64,000 nucleotides of DNA from assembly GCA_900095095.1 (NCBI GenBank), contig FMBT01000323.1, positions 248,001-312,000 on the forward strand. Reading direction: 5' to 3'. Source of the stretch: Fragilariopsis cylindrus CCMP1102 (taxonomy: Eukaryota; Bacillariophyta; Bacillariophyceae; Bacillariales; Bacillariaceae). The position numbers and the translations under genes were made by a program. Shown one piece after another: positions 11,631-24,554 of the stretch. How positions within the stretch are numbered: the stretch's first letter is position 1; every line of letters starts with the position of its first letter. The notes below the pieces were generated by a model. The model worked only from the letters and a program-made list of their open reading frames with translations, was not told the origin of the DNA and searched no databases.

Positions 11631-12221
11631 TTACTTCCCTCCAGCCGCCACGTCTAGGAAAAATCCAAAAATAGTGTGATATCCTATATTCGCTGTCAAT
11701 CCATAGGATTGAGTATACACCCCCGATTTGTCAAAGTAGGTAATAGTAATACCACGTTGCTGCATCGCAGCATGGTGATCGTCTACCAAGGTCTGGAGTC
11801 CTTCTTTGGCCTTGTGGATATAACAACTTGCAATAAGTGACGCATCTAGAAAGAGTGACAGGATGCAACAGCGACACGGTGGTGGAGCCGTATTATCGAC
11901 GCAGTTCTTGGCCTCGAGACAAAATTCGGACCAATACGCCTCATCGTCGTCCATCATCACCCCTTGTAACTGCTCGGGAGTTGCGTTTGGTTTTAAAAAG
12001 TCGACCTTGTTCAAACTTCTCCATGGTCGATTGTGACGAACCAATAATGAGTACTGACTTGTGGACGAGGAACGACAAAACCAATCGCTACATGTTTCAC
12101 CTCCTTGCCTGAATTGAAACGTCACACGGGTTGGCGTTTCAGCAATCTCTTGCCAATACGACGGAGGACCCATGATGTAGTGTGAGAGTGAGTACTGTAC
12201 TCCGTACAGTAAGTCGCACAA
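11631..12221 (-). CDS. Unrecognised protein, possibly real
   Basis: An open frame of 196 residues. A second Met (MGPPSYWQEIAETPTR, start 12173) is the likelier start, because the first 16 residues look like translated leader. The composition is balanced, with many Cys (ETCSDWFCRSS, NCVDNTAPPPCRCCIL) and few repeats, unlike the antisense noise elsewhere in the window. The C-terminal part (MQQRGITITYFDKSG, SYGLTANIGYHTIFGFFLD) looks globular. I recognise no family, signal peptide or catalytic motif. It could also be the terminal exon of a longer gene. Confidence 0.4.
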   Translation of the reverse strand: MCDLLYGVQYSLSHYIMGPPSYWQEIAETPTRVTFQFRQGGETCSDWFCRSSSTSQYSLLVRHNRPWRSLNKVDFLKPNATPEQLQGVMMDDDEAYWSEFCLEAKNCVDNTAPPPCRCCILSLFLDASLIASCYIHKAKEGLQTLVDDHHAAMQQRGITITYFDKSGVYTQSYGLTANIGYHTIFGFFLDVAAGGK

Positions 12222-13051
12222 TCAAAGTGTCGGTGGAATAAAACAAGCAAAATAGAAGCAAAGAGACTACAGTATGCAACAACGACTTTTTTTCCATGTC
12301 ATTTCGATCTGTAATTTGTTCACCTTCCATATTATGGAACTTTCTGCTTCAAGTCGCTGTGTACCCTGCAGGTACCAGTACCCTGGTGCTGTAGAATTCT
12401 AAAAAGATACATTTTCTGACTGCCTTCTTTCCGGTTGGCCACCAGACGAAGGGACTAAGGTACACTAATTTCCCTTCATTTTTTTGTTTTCTTTCTTTTA
12501 AATTCTCTTTTTCAATTTAGCTCGTTTCAAGATTCACATTTTGCTTGTTTAACTAATTTTTCAAACGTGGATTTATTTGCTTTTTAAGCATTTGCATTCC
12601 GCTAGAAGTACATATGACATGACATGACACGGCCGACGATAGAGCAAGCCATAATTTTTTTAAATTTGAATACTGTGTATCATTCCTTTTTATTCCATTC
12701 GTCAATCGTGATACTGTGTATGTGAAAATGTATCTTTTCTAAATACATTACAGTACTTACAATCTACCGTAACTCTACAGTATTCCTCCGTTAGATACAC
12801 TAACCCGAACACAACGCACATCAAACGGTACACAGGAGTTGCCGGTCGTAGGTCTTTACAATTCGTAGATACAACACTGTACATTTTGCACACAACTAAC
12901 TCGGTACAGTACGTTTGCATTCCATACAGGACTAGACTAACCGCAGTCAATCATTCTAATTGTCTTACAGTATTATTGATGATAGGGCAGAGCATTCATA
13001 TAAGGAGAGAAACAAACGAACAAATAATATAGAAGAAGAAATATTATTATC
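12222..13051. other. Intergenic, nothing recognised
   Basis: AT-rich, with a short CATGACATGACATGACAC repeat near 12615. No coding or RNA signal was seen. Confidence 0.5.
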
Positions 13052-15312
13052 ATGATAATGCCGCATTTTAAAACTACTACGGCTGATGACGCAGACGCTG
13101 ATGCCGATTGCGACGGTGACGGCAATAAGGGTGGATTCCAGCATGATACTCAATATCATCAACCACCAGGAGTAGGAGGACAAGCAGGAGGTCAACGAAT
13201 AACAACACGTCAACAACGTCAACAACGACGATTCAAATATTATAAAGTAGCAGTATGGTTACCAATAGTAGTAATAACAATATTTTTGATAATGAATCGA
13301 TATCATCAATTATTAGAACAAACTAATTTAAGTTTTGAAGAATTAGAATATCATGATTTATACACGTATATTGAACCACCGACAGCGGCAGTAGTATCAG
13401 TATCTTCATCGTCATCGTCATTATTTTCATCGTCATCGTCGTCGACTATTACTACGTCATCATTAACTACCAATAGTAGTAGTAGTAGTAATATTAGTAG
13501 TAGCAAAAGTATAAAAATAAATTGGAAGAAGAAGAATGGAACGACGACAACTACTGATAGTAGTAGTAGTAGTAAAAGTATCAAAATAAATTGGAAGAAG
13601 AAGAATGGGACGAGTAACACGACTAGGTCGGCTATTACGTCATCATCATCATCATCACCTACTACTAATAGCAGTAGTAGTAGTAGTAGTAGTAGTAATA
13701 ATAGTAGCAAACCTCTAAATACGAAAAAGAAGAAGAAAAGGAGGAAGAAGAAGCATACTACTACTACTACTACTGATGATGAAGCAGCTTTTAGTTATAA
13801 TACTACTTCTGGGTTTGTATTATGGAGAAATTATAATGCAAGTATAATGTCAGATGGGAATTTAATGATTGAATTTTTTAATTCTAGTACTACCAACAAT
13901 GATGATGATGATGATGATGTAAAAGAACAAACTCAAAAAGCTCCAACCCAAGCAGGAACCAATAATAATGCAGATGCAGGTTTTTCAGCATGTTTAATCA
14001 ATTTAGAAGATACCATACGATTAACTGAATGGATACCCTATCATTATACAATATTACCTTTGACGTCATTAGTGATTGCCATCGATCCTAAAACATCCGA
14101 ATTGGGTCTCAATCGAACTCTTCGTCTAATAGAATTATGGTCGGACAAAGTTCAAATCACAGTATGGCCTTCGTACAAATTACCACCATCGAAACGATTT
14201 CGACCAGAACAATCGTATATTCGAGAACGACAAGTCTATTTTGCAAATTCATGTTTAAAATATCATTCTACATATACAGATCGATCTTGGACCTTATTAA
14301 CAGATAATGATGAATATTTACTCTATAATTATCCACATCTGAATGAATACGTCGATGATGAACATGAAAGAATGGTACTACTAGTATTAGTATTGATAAA
14401 GGGGAATACATTCACTATGATCATCCATCGTATAAAAAGAAAAAAATACAACAAGAAATTGAATCGAATCGACGGAAATATATGCATTGGAGATTTCCTA
14501 CTGGAAACAATAATCACACTAGTAACAATAACACTATTACTGAAAACAGTACTGAAAACAATAATCAAAATACTAATAATCATAGTCCAAATAATCAAAA
14601 TACATTACCAATGAAATTAAATCGAACAATATTTCAATTTATAAAACAAAACCAAGATCAGTTACAATTACCAATATGTGTTCGTATACCTGGTATACAT
14701 TATGGTGGTAGTGTTGTTGGCAATGCACCAGCAGCAGCAGTATCGTATTTAGATTCCATGTCATCATCACCATCATCGTCATTATCATCATTGTCCTGGT
14801 TAACGTCGTTATCATCAACGTCGTCGTCGTCGTCGTCATCGTCAAAGTCGTCGGTTGATAATATATTTGACTACTATTGATCCAAATTTATTATCCACTT
14901 ATCGATATATCTATCATGAAAAACGGAAAAGTAAGTTCAGTAAAGTGATGATCGATGTCAGTCGTATACATACAACTACTACTTCAATTCAAATTCAAAT
15001 AGTACTGGACATGTGTTAGATTGGTCCAAAATAATCATGCAAAACTATTCATAATCCAATCGAATCTTATGTGGTTATAATGGTGTGGTTGATTCCGGTA
15101 CGGATTATTATTCGAGTTTATTTCGTGTCAATCATTATATTGGTAGTGTCCAAGTTATTTAGAACGAAAAGAGGATTATCGTTCTAGAAGTATGGAATTA
15201 TATCAATATAAATTCCAAAAAATTATTAATGTGACGAAAATCCCTATTATTATGATTATGATATTTACCATGGATGGATTTATTTATACAAATGTCATCA
15301 TAATATCACATT
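13052..15312 (+). pseudogene. Type II membrane glycosyltransferase-like (GT92/DUF23-like) gene with several frame breaks
   Basis: The first frame (13052-14373) has an N-terminal anchor (about residues 65-81, AVWLPIVVITIFLIM). A long Ser/Thr/Lys low-complexity stem with a repeated SIKINWKKKNGT unit follows. The catalytic-type region begins near residue 308 (ACLINLEDTIRLTEWIPYHY). A DxD-like motif, LLTDNDEYLLYN, lies near 416-427, where this glycosyltransferase class binds nucleotide-sugar and metal. At 14374 the frame shifts by -1 and the chain continues (GTTSISIDKGEYIHYDHPSY, HWRFPTGNNN, LPICVRIPGIHYGG). It shifts again near 14850 (TTIDPNLLSTYRYIYHEK, SKVMIDVSRI), near 14985, and near 15160 (LFRVNHYIGSV joins SYLERKEDYRSRSMELYQYK). 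The order of blocks fits one ancestral gene. The end at 15312 is approximate. Assignment to GT92/DUF23 is from memory of motif layout. Confidence 0.7.
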
Positions 15313-16837
15313 AGTCAACGAATTATTATTTCTACCATTAAGGAATATAATAAATGTAATATGTAACATGGCGCGAAACTTCGATATGCGAGTTGTAAAC
15401 TAAACGAGGACAAAATAGTTTCGTTACGAGAACAGAATAGTTGAAGTCGAGAATGAGAATAGGAAACTGTAGTCCCGAGACTGCAGTGCGTTCTATCATA
15501 ATATAAAATACTCTTGTACATTATTACATATTACTATTAGCTCACAATATTACACTACATTTCAGTACAAACTTCACTGATTTCAATCTATCTGATTCAT
15601 CAAGTACTACTGTTTTTGTTTAGAGTTTTCAACTGCGACAACTGCCTTGTCCTTGGACCATGACGTACTACCGGATCATCCATCACACCAGTTCCTTTTT
15701 TTATATAGGAAAAAGTAAAATGCGGGTTGCTTTGGATATTAGAGGAATTGCTATTAAAATATAAGATGATATAATGCACTGCATAGGTCCTACTTCTGTT
15801 TTATACGTACAGGTTTATATATTGACTTATTCCTCTCGCAAATGGTATTGTCAATATTAAAAAATGCGTAGTATGATTTGTACTCTTCTTCTGATGTCGT
15901 GAAATTTGCTTTCTAATAATTTATGCTTAATCACTTCCTTTTTGGCTTTGTGTGGATGAACGAAGAATGCCAAGTACTGAATTTAGTGCTATGACAATAA
16001 ACGATGTGGATGTGTTGGAAAGAAATGAAAATGAAAATGGAATTGTACAACTGTAATAGAAAAGTGCCTTTGATTGCTGTGTTTATTGACGCCCATTATC
16101 ATTATTCCTATTAAAAGAATGTTTTCGCGTGTTGAATGTAGGCGTCAAAATCAGTGGTGCTGTAAATTTGGATATTGATTCGATTCATTCTGAAAAAAGG
16201 GGCTACCGTATTGGGCATTGCGAAAGATCGCGCGCCCATAGAATGGAGACCAACTGAGCAGCAAAATAAATAATGTACGACCCCGGCAAGCTTTAGCCTT
16301 CCTAGCTAGGATTTTAAGTTGGACATCTTTTGTGCTTTTGGTTGGATCCTACTTTTTAAAAGTATTGGCTATAGTATTGCATGGCTAAGTTGGCTGCTGT
16401 GTTGAAACCATAGTATTGTATGGGGGTACAGTACGTTTCAAAGATTTAATACAGTAAGCTTAAATCATAAATATATACTACAACAGCACAGAGCGCTCTG
16501 TATGTGGTTGGTCCCTACCTTTCGTAATCTGAGAGCGCGCGTTATCTTCATTTCGTGAAAGCAATGGCGACAACAACAACCGCAACCGCAACAGCAGCAA
16601 TAGCAACAATAGCAGCAATAGTGGCAATAGCAACAATAGCAGCAATAGGAACAACAGCAGCAACAGCAGCAACAACGACAACAAATGGGGAACGATCGAA
16701 GGAATCAACAGTCTTTTTTTAGTAGTTACAGTATAGTGATTATTTATCGAACTATATTGTTCTATTCTCTATTCTTATGCAGCAGAGTACAGTAGTAGCA
16801 TTTGCAGTTATTGTTTATGTTATTATTGTACTTACTA
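15313..16837. other. Intergenic
   Basis: No gene was seen. Includes the CAN-rich microsatellite at 16564-16684. A minus-strand open frame over it is only poly-Leu. Confidence 0.55.
16564..16684. repeat. Imperfect CAA/CAG/CAT trinucleotide microsatellite
   Basis: About 120 bp of interspersed CAA, GCA, CAG and AAT units (ACAACAACCGCAACCGCAAC through AACAGCAGCAACAACGAC). Every frame gives low-complexity peptide. Confidence 0.85.
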
Positions 16838-18753
16838 CTACAGTAAAGTATTTGGACATATCTGTGCATTCTTTTCAGATTGGATACCCCATGATTCTTC
16901 GACATAGACATATTTACATTGGACACCGGAGAGTTTAGCAGCAAATGCTGCATAATATCCAACACCATATATAACACATTTTGAATACATTGTGATATAT
17001 AAATCAATAAATGTACCATAATAGGCATATGGTTCACGACCCTTTTGACGATCAATATGTGTATTTTCTAATGTCACATTCCTAGAACGTATTAAATAAT
17101 TATTATTATTATTATGACCTTGATTATCACCAACACTATTACCACTAACGGTATGAACAATATCATATAATGGTGGATATATTGAACTGATATTATTTTT
17201 GTTTGTTTCTAAATATCCACTAGATGTAGTATCATATAATTCAATTGATACATGTTTCACTAAATCATTCGAATCGGATAAGAAATAGATTGGTGGTTGC
17301 TGTGTGGTAACATTTGAATTATTAGTAATTTGTATTGCACATTGAAGTGCGGAGGTGGCAATTTCTAATGCAAATTGACGTTCCACACCACCAATCATCC
17401 ATGGCAAACCAGTCTTATCAGCTGGATATCTTTGATTGATACCAAGTGTCGTTTTACCTTTGGGATGTGCTTTGGGATGTCGGACACGACAATGTACTGC
17501 TGTATAATTTTTCACTTTGATATTTTTATATCTACTAAGTCTACTGACTCCTCATTTACTACTGACTCTGAATCATCTGCTGAATCAAGTTCCAGTAAAT
17601 TCATTTCTTGTAATGATAGGATAATTTCTTTTTCCACTGCAGGAGATGGTATAAAAAATAAATTCCAGATAGTACCAAATGTGGGTGTAGTATGTAATTG
17701 TTGTGGTGTATGCTTGTCATCATTATTGTAATATCCTTCCTCAAATAACAGTTTTTCTAATATAGGTTCATCTAAATGACCTAATAAACGATGACGTAAT
17801 ATTTTCGCATTACGATATTTATTCGAGGTGGTACCAGTAGCACTTGCTCTTTTTAATGATTTTTTAAAACCAATCGTCCAGAAATTTTCGTCACCCGGAT
17901 GATCTTCCGGATACCCATCAAATAATTCGGGTATATAACTACGTACGGTACGTATATCATTAAAACCAAACTTTTGTGACGATGGTATAGTCCAATCGAT
18001 ATATAAAGGCTGGTCTTTTCCTTCAGGTAGATTTGGTAATGATGGTTTTTGGTTCGGTGGTAATAAGAAATTTTCTAATGATTTCGGTCGTTGCCATGCT
18101 ATTAATAAAACACGTTGTAATTTCGAAGCTAAATAGATATCAAATGGTAATTGTCCTAATCGATCATGTAAGCCACCACAAATCCCTAAACAGGTCCGCA
18201 CTAATAATTTGGGTGCTTCCTTGTTAGTAGAATTAAATAAAGCATCTCCAGGATATAATTGACGTTGTGTTTGATGCCATTTCACATAATCGACTATCCA
18301 TTTTGGTAGTAAATCATTATTATTATTTTTATTTTGATCATCTACTTCTTTCTGCTGTTGCATCTGCTGTTGTTGTACCTGCTGCTGTTTCTGTTCTTCT
18401 TCTCCTTTCAAAGTCGTCATCGTATTACTGTTTTTGTCAGACTTCAACGATGATGATTTCGACATTGTCAATAGTAACGAAGAAGAAGAAGAAGAAGAAG
18501 AAGGCACGTTATTCTTCTTCCTGTCGAATTTAGTTGTAAATACTACTAGTGATATTATACATATAACAACAACAATCAGTGGTATATACAATAATCGCAT
18601 CAATAATTTATCTTTTGTCTTTTTTGTTTTTTGACGGATTGTGTCATTATATAAATTAAATTTTCTTTGATTCTGTTGTTCACTACAAGTACTCCCATCT
18701 TCTGATATTGATGGCAGCGATGATGACGTAGTAGTTCTTCGTTGCTTTACCAT
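16838..18753 (-). CDS. O-fucosyltransferase-like type II membrane protein, one frame break
   Basis: The first frame (18753-17512) encodes 413 residues and the second (17515-16838) continues for 225. The cytosolic tail (residues 1-50) is followed by a membrane anchor at 51-72 (MRLLYIPLIVVVICIISLVV) and a Gln/Lys/Ser-rich stem. The lumenal domain starts VRTCLGICGGLHDRLGQLPF, then VLLIAWQRPKSLENFL and YIDWTIPSSQKFGF. The frames meet at the overlap GTGA: DIKISK stops, while VKNYTAVHCRVRHPKAHPKG runs on in the -1 frame, so a single missing base in an A-run would fuse them. The second part has GLPWMIGGVERQFALEIATS and PPIYFLSDSNDLVKHV, then near its end AYYGTFIDLYITMYSKCVIY, a layout like GT65/68-type fucosyltransferases. 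A Golgi location is inferred from topology. Start chosen at the first Met of the open frame. Confidence 0.7.
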
Positions 18754-19696
18754 TTTATCCTATCCTGTTCTATTTGCCTTCGTTTATTATGCGTCGAGAG
18801 TAGAGTAGAGAGAGACTTTCTTATTCTTGAGTTTTGTTATTCTTGATGAAGGAAGAAAAAATAATGGCTGCTGCTGTTCTGTTTACAGCTAACGAACGCC
18901 CCTACCCCCTCCCCTCCCCCCAAAAATAAACAAAGCAGACAAACAAAATAATAATAAATAATGACTTGGCGGACATAATAGTTCATCAGTCGTGCATGCA
19001 CATGATTCGATTCTTCCTCCGGCAACGCCCGATGATCTTCATTGAACGCGCTTATCGATTGAAAATTAACACGCGCTAAAGCACGCTAAAACCTTAATTC
19101 TAGCTACTCACAAAATGCCAACGAAAAAAAAAAGAAAAAAAAAAGCAAACACAGATTTTACGATGATGATGTTAATTAATGGTTCAACACGCTTTTTTCG
19201 TGTAATAATAATTCCAAGCGACGACAGGGCATGACCCGGAGGAAAATATTCAAGAAGAGAAAGAAGGGTAGGAACGATAAGATAAGATTGAAAAGTTGAA
19301 TAATGTGCAGCAGTATAGTGTAGTAGACTTCCACAATGAATTATAGCAACAACAACAAACAAAGCTGCATGGTAAATTTATCTGCATGGTCGTGTCACGC
19401 ATACTGTACAATCATGGAGGAAAAAAAAAGACACACACACAACAAGAACAAGTACAACAAGTACAAGTACGAGTACAACACAATGTTCTAGAGGAACTAG
19501 TATTGAGGTTAGTGTAATTTATTGCTTGTTTATTATCTCGTTTCTATCCCCCCCCCCCCCCCCCCCCAGTTACTACAGTTTTAGCTTTAGAATGTACAGC
19601 TTCTGGCAGTACGACACTGGTAGCATCCGTTGTTATTATGTTGGCGTCATTATCATTGTCGGATATGATATTATGGTTCTTGCTATAACATCGTTA
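18754..19696. other. Intergenic with poly-C tract
   Basis: Lies between two minus-strand genes, in the upstream region of the O-fucosyltransferase-like gene. It contains purine/pyrimidine-biased stretches, a homopolymer-rich A run at 19116-19147 and a 20-base C tract. No gene was seen. Confidence 0.55.
19548..19567. repeat. Poly-C homopolymer, 20 bases
   Basis: Twenty consecutive C on the plus strand, followed by AGTTACTACAG. This is unusual in such AT-rich DNA. Confidence 0.95.
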
Positions 19697-20916
19697 CTAG
19701 TAGTGCCTGCTAATACTGGTCTTGGGAGTTGTTGTTGTGGTGATTCTACTTACTACATCTACTGAATTATTATCAGATGATGCTGCTGCTTTTTTTCTAG
19801 ACCAAACTACGAAGTTTTTTTGTTTCAGTACTAGTAGTATATCTTCATCATTCACTGTACAATAATTTTGTCTACATGTTGGACATGGATTATCACTTAC
19901 ATTCAGTCGAGATTTTATCTTACGTTGTGCAGCATGTGATGCTAAGTAATTGACCATACATTCCTTATGATGTATATGAGAACAATTTGGATCTTTTGAC
20001 ACCAAACAATTATATCATCTTTTATAAATTTTTCAAAACATACAATACATATGTACCATCACTACTTATCATTTGTTGTTCTTTATTGTCTTTATTATCT
20101 TCATCAGCAAGGTGAGTACTACTCGTCGTGACAGCAGTCAATCCACTACCATGTTCTAATTCTATTGATAAATAAATTGACGGATCATCATCATCATCGT
20201 CGTCGTCGTCGTCGTCATCATCGTGTTCTTCAACGTCTTCGTCTTCGTACTCTTCATTGTAATTGTTACCTTTGCTACCGAGTTCGATATCAAGAAAGAT
20301 GGAGGAATTTTTATTTTCACTAATACTACTGCCACACTCGTGAATTGATTTTGATGACATTGTCTTTGTCGTCTTTGTTTTAATATGTTTATCTTCTAAT
20401 ATTAATTGATTCCCATATTTGAATCAAATGTTTTATTATATAATTCGATACGATCTTCTAATGAAAATTTTGGATTTAATCCGCTATTACTACGACTGAC
20501 GATTATGTCACTATTACTGAGATCATGATTATGATGATGATTACCGCCAACTTCAGTTCCAGTTCCAGTGGTTCCGTTGTTAATAATACTAGCATCTTCA
20601 CCGTTATTATTATTATTATTATTATTGGCGTTCGTAGTAATATTATTTATCGTCCACGACTCAAATTTTAATTGTTGTTGTTGTTCTTTATACGAATTTG
20701 CAATAATCTTATAAATAGTATAATAATAAATGCAATGATTAAAAATGATAAAAATAATGGACTGCTGTATGCTTCTGCTGCATTGGTATAAGTAGGTGAT
20801 GTAGGTGTAGTAGGAGCTAATGACGATGCAGCAGCAGCAGAAGCTGCTGCTGCTGTAACAGGCGTCGTACGAGACGTCGTCGTGTTATTACTGTTACTCA
20901 TTATTGTATAATTCAT
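19697..20916 (-). pseudogene. Membrane-anchored RING-finger (E3 ligase-like) gene with frame breaks
   Basis: The layout reads as one gene from Met at 20916 (or 20901, MSNSNN). An Ala/Thr-rich N-terminus is followed by a membrane segment (LFLSFLIIAFIIILFIRLL). The frame breaks near 20687 and continues EQQQQLKFESWTINN through GLNPKFSLEDRIELYNKTF. It breaks near 20414, then gives NQLILEDKHIKTK and the acidic block ending at DGTY. It breaks near 20050 into CIVCFEKFIKDDIIVW, and breaks near 20002 into SKDPNCSHIHHKECMVNYLA and NPCPTCRQNY. The joined cysteines and histidines (CIVC, CSHIHHKEC, CPTC) form a C3H2C3-type RING. Every break needs one added base. The family transfers ubiquitin from E2 enzymes; anchoring suggests a membrane target. 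Confidence 0.7.
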
Positions 20917-22340
20917 TCTATATACTGTGGTTGTTATATTGTTGTTGATCTTCTTCGATTTCTGTTCCTATATTATATTATCTGTCTGTGTGTTTGTTAT
21001 TGTTGTTGATCTTGTAGTGTTGTTGATATGATCCGTTTTACGTACGTTCGTATCGCTATGACAACTAATAGAATGTAGGTTTCCTTTTACCTTTGTTTCC
21101 TTATTTTACCTTTTCATATACATTAATCTTATACATTGTATAATTCACTATTAACACTACTGTTCTTTTCCGTATGCAATTGTTCTTTGCTGGCAGCTAT
21201 TTGTCTGATATTGGTCTTTTGAAAAGGTTTCCTATTGGTCTGATATATTGTTTCTTGCCGATTGCTATTGTTCTTCATGGAAACAACCATTCACACTTCA
21301 AAATGTTACTCATGCTCATTTCAGTGTTCTCATTTTGTGATCTCATTTCAGATCGCTCGACAATTCAGACGCGCGTTATATTAACAAGTGTAGTGTGGAG
21401 CTAATACAGTACGTCTGAATGGATGTTGTATTTAGTATGCCTTCGCTTTCCTCTCACTCTGTAGCAGCCAAGTACAATTTGATTGGATTCATTCTACAAT
21501 CATGAAAATTGCATCATGTATATTTGAATCAATCAATCATCAATCAATCAATCAATCGAATGATCGAAAAAGGCATGAAGCAATCAATCAATCAATCATC
21601 GAATGCCAATCAATCGATTGAATTGACGAATGAATTGTCAGGGTGGTTGTTAACAGGTGGTGGCGTTCTGATTGTGCTTTTTAGCAGTTTGTGATAAACA
21701 GAAGTGAGCTGATTGGGTTTGCTGTTGAAGCGAAGCAAGATCATGATGTTAATAGTTAGTATTGCCCTCATTGCTGGTTTGTACAGTACTTGTAATCTGA
21801 AGCGCGTTTTTTTCCGAACAAGATTCTTTGCAATGACACCTACACGTGACACACGCACAACTCACAGCAGGTGAGAAAAAGCTATTATTGACTGAGTGGT
21901 TGCTCATTTTCACGATCTTCACGAGCTATGTAACTTAGTCCCTACTGTATGAGGATTCAATTTCTCTAGAATGGGTAACTTACTCAAAGAATAGAAGAAG
22001 AAAATAGTAATAAAAATGCAACTCGAGACGGTACGATACGATACGAGACGATATCTACAAGGTCTACTAGTACTCTGTTGTGTTGTGGTCAAACTAATCT
22101 CATTACATATAAACTAAAAGTGTGTTGTACTTGTACTTGTTGTCATTGTTCTTGTTGTGTGTGTTTTTCTTTTCTTTTCATAGTGGTAGGGTATGGCATT
22201 ACCATGCAAATTTATTTGTTCCTATACTCCATTGTTCAATTCTACTACACTACTGTACGGTACATTACTGTACATTACTCAACTTTTCCACTCTTGTCTT
22301 TTCTTATTATTTTACTCTTCGTCTTAACTTGGACATTTAT
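20917..22340. other. Intergenic with CAAT/ATCA microsatellites
   Basis: The region upstream of the RING gene. Contains ATCA-type tetranucleotide repeats (21524-21612). The short plus-strand frames have no coding character. No gene was seen. Confidence 0.5.
21524..21612. repeat. Interrupted AATC tetranucleotide repeat
   Basis: Three clusters of AATC units separated by short unique sequence, ending AATCAATCGATTG. Confidence 0.85.
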
Positions 22341-24554
22341 TTATAATTGTGACTGTGATGACATCCGACGTTGAACTTCTGCAACCATTTCATTTGAAAC
22401 AGAAACACGACGTCCTGTTGTACGTAGTAAAGAACTACGTCTTTTACCATTAGTACCACCACGACATTTGTTAGCAGCAGCAGCTGCTGCTGCAGCTACA
22501 TCAAGTAACTCATCAATCTTTGTGTGCATTATATCATTAAAAAATTGTTTACATTCTTTGAGACTTAATCCTTTTGATGGATGATCACTACCGTATGCAA
22601 ATTTCATTAATTGTAAACCAATTATTGCATAGGAACCTTTTGCTTTTAAATTCAATTCAGAGGATAAATCTTGTAATGGCATTGTATCATGCAATATATT
22701 CATTTGATAGAATACATTATATAACATAAATGTTAACCAACCTAATGTTTCACGATATAAATTGATTAAAAATAATTCATCACAATCATCGGAATTACGA
22801 CGACTAATAATTTCGATTTCATAGAAATTATAAAATTCATTGATACAATCTAATATATGATAGGCTTCCATTTTATTACCATTCATGGCATGACAAATTG
22901 AACATGCCACAGGATAGGACATCACTTTACCAGGATCAGCACCTTGTGGTCCAATCACTGCCATTTCCCAATCACATATATACTGTTAAAGATAAAGGAT
23001 GGAATAGTTCGTGACTGTGAGTGAGTGAATATAGGATGGTACGGGACTCTCTGCATATCCATTTACTGTACTGTACTGTGTACTGTACTATCAATAATAC
23101 TTACAATATTACCGGTTGGACCAAAACGTTCTAATGTACTAATTGATGGTTTCTTTTCCACTAATAGATTGAATACATGTGTATCATTATGTATGAGGAC
23201 ATTACGTTCGTTCACGTATTCATGTTCCATAGCATCCATCATCAAATTAAATTCCCTGGAGGTAATGTTATTTTCTATTGCATATAGAATTGATTCATCC
23301 AAAATAATAGTTCCCTTATCACCATCTTTATTATAAGAGTCAATGGATTCTTGAAAAATTGTTTTTAATTGTGGAAATAATGATACCAGACATGGACGGA
23401 CATTATTATTAAAGTTTGGATCCATCACATCCACACAACAGTTCAATGTTGCAATTGCTGTTGCTAACTTGGGAAGAACACGTTTATCCACTAGACCATC
23501 AATATATTGATTCGCCCATTGTTCATCACCCTCTGCCCATTCGGTGATTAAAAGTTTGGAATGTTCATCAATATCATGTAAATAATAGGGTTGTGCCACA
23601 GGTGAATAATAAGATGATGATGATCCTGTACTACTATCATTATTATTCTCTTTCATTAGTAGTTCCATTTTTTTCATTAAATCAAATTCATTTTCAATTC
23701 TTTTTACATCATAAAATACTGATCGATCCGGATTCCTTTTATAATTTGAAGAAGAGACGAAACAAGAAAAGCAGTACGGTAGTTGTGAGGGACAAAAAAC
23801 AATACAAGACAAAACAAAACAAGATGATATATAAGACAAAAATGAATAATTGTAAGAAAGATCAGGCAGGCAGCAGATAAATTAGATGGGTAGATTTGTA
23901 GATATAGGAACAGATGCGAGGGACGGAATGAATGAATGAAGCTATCGAAACGTCACGAATTTTGTATGCAATCGAGAGACTCGACTATGGCTCGACTGAT
24001 ATCACACTGCAATGCATAATGTACGGAACGCAAACGCAAACGCAAAATGTACAAAGCGCAATCATCAACATAAAAATAGTGCACAGTACAACATCCGCAT
24101 ACATCGCAAGATATTATAGAAACATCGAAAAACTTAGTATCTTCTTTACTACTTACCATAATGCATAATCAAATGCAATTTTTGCAAATACAGCTTTCGA
24201 TGGATTATTATTTAAATATAATTTATAAGAATAATTTGTTTTTCCACCAGAAATTGTTTGACATACAAGTTCTACTACTTTGCCGGAACTCTTTTCTTCT
24301 TCTTCTTTGCTGCCATCATCATCTTGTTTGCAAGTAGATTCTTCTTCTTCTTCTAATTCTTTACCAATCTCAGCAAGACCATGAAATTTGGAATCGGATT
24401 GACAATATGTTTTTACAATTGATAAAACTAATTGACGTTTTTCTTCTTTTTCTTCTTCAATAAGTTGTAGTGCTACTCTTTCTTCTTCTTCTTCTTCTTC
24501 TTCTTTGTCGGTGGTCGTCGTGGTGGTGGTGGTGGTCGTCGTCGTGGTAGTCAT
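22341..24554 (-). CDS. APH/choline-kinase-fold small-molecule kinase, three exons
   Basis: Exons 24554-24157, 23735-23105 and 22982-22341 join cleanly (398, 631 and 642 bases; introns of 421 and 122 bp with GTAAGT donors and AAAAG/ACAG acceptors), giving 556 residues. Residues 1-120 are Thr-, Glu- and Lys-rich. The kinase core begins SGGKTNYSYKLYL (nucleotide-binding strand pair) and AVFAKIAFDYALW/NPDRSVFYD. The catalytic HNDTH (315-319, equivalent to HGDxH) follows, then FGPTGNI/YICDWEMAVIGPQGADPG, where D347 matches the metal-binding Asp. This arrangement resembles methylthioribose, choline and ethanolamine kinases; the GPQGADPG segment recalls methylthioribose kinase most. The substrate is undecided. 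No frame break was seen, in contrast to its neighbours. Confidence 0.8.

Noticed and set aside
13351-13710. Minus-strand poly-Leu/Asp frame
   Set aside because: Antisense of a TCG/AGT microsatellite inside the glycosyltransferase stem.
14371-14390. Tiny intron GTACTACTAGTATTAG to explain the glycosyltransferase frame break
   Set aside because: Sixteen bases is too short, and the -1 frame reads through it as GTTSISIDKG.
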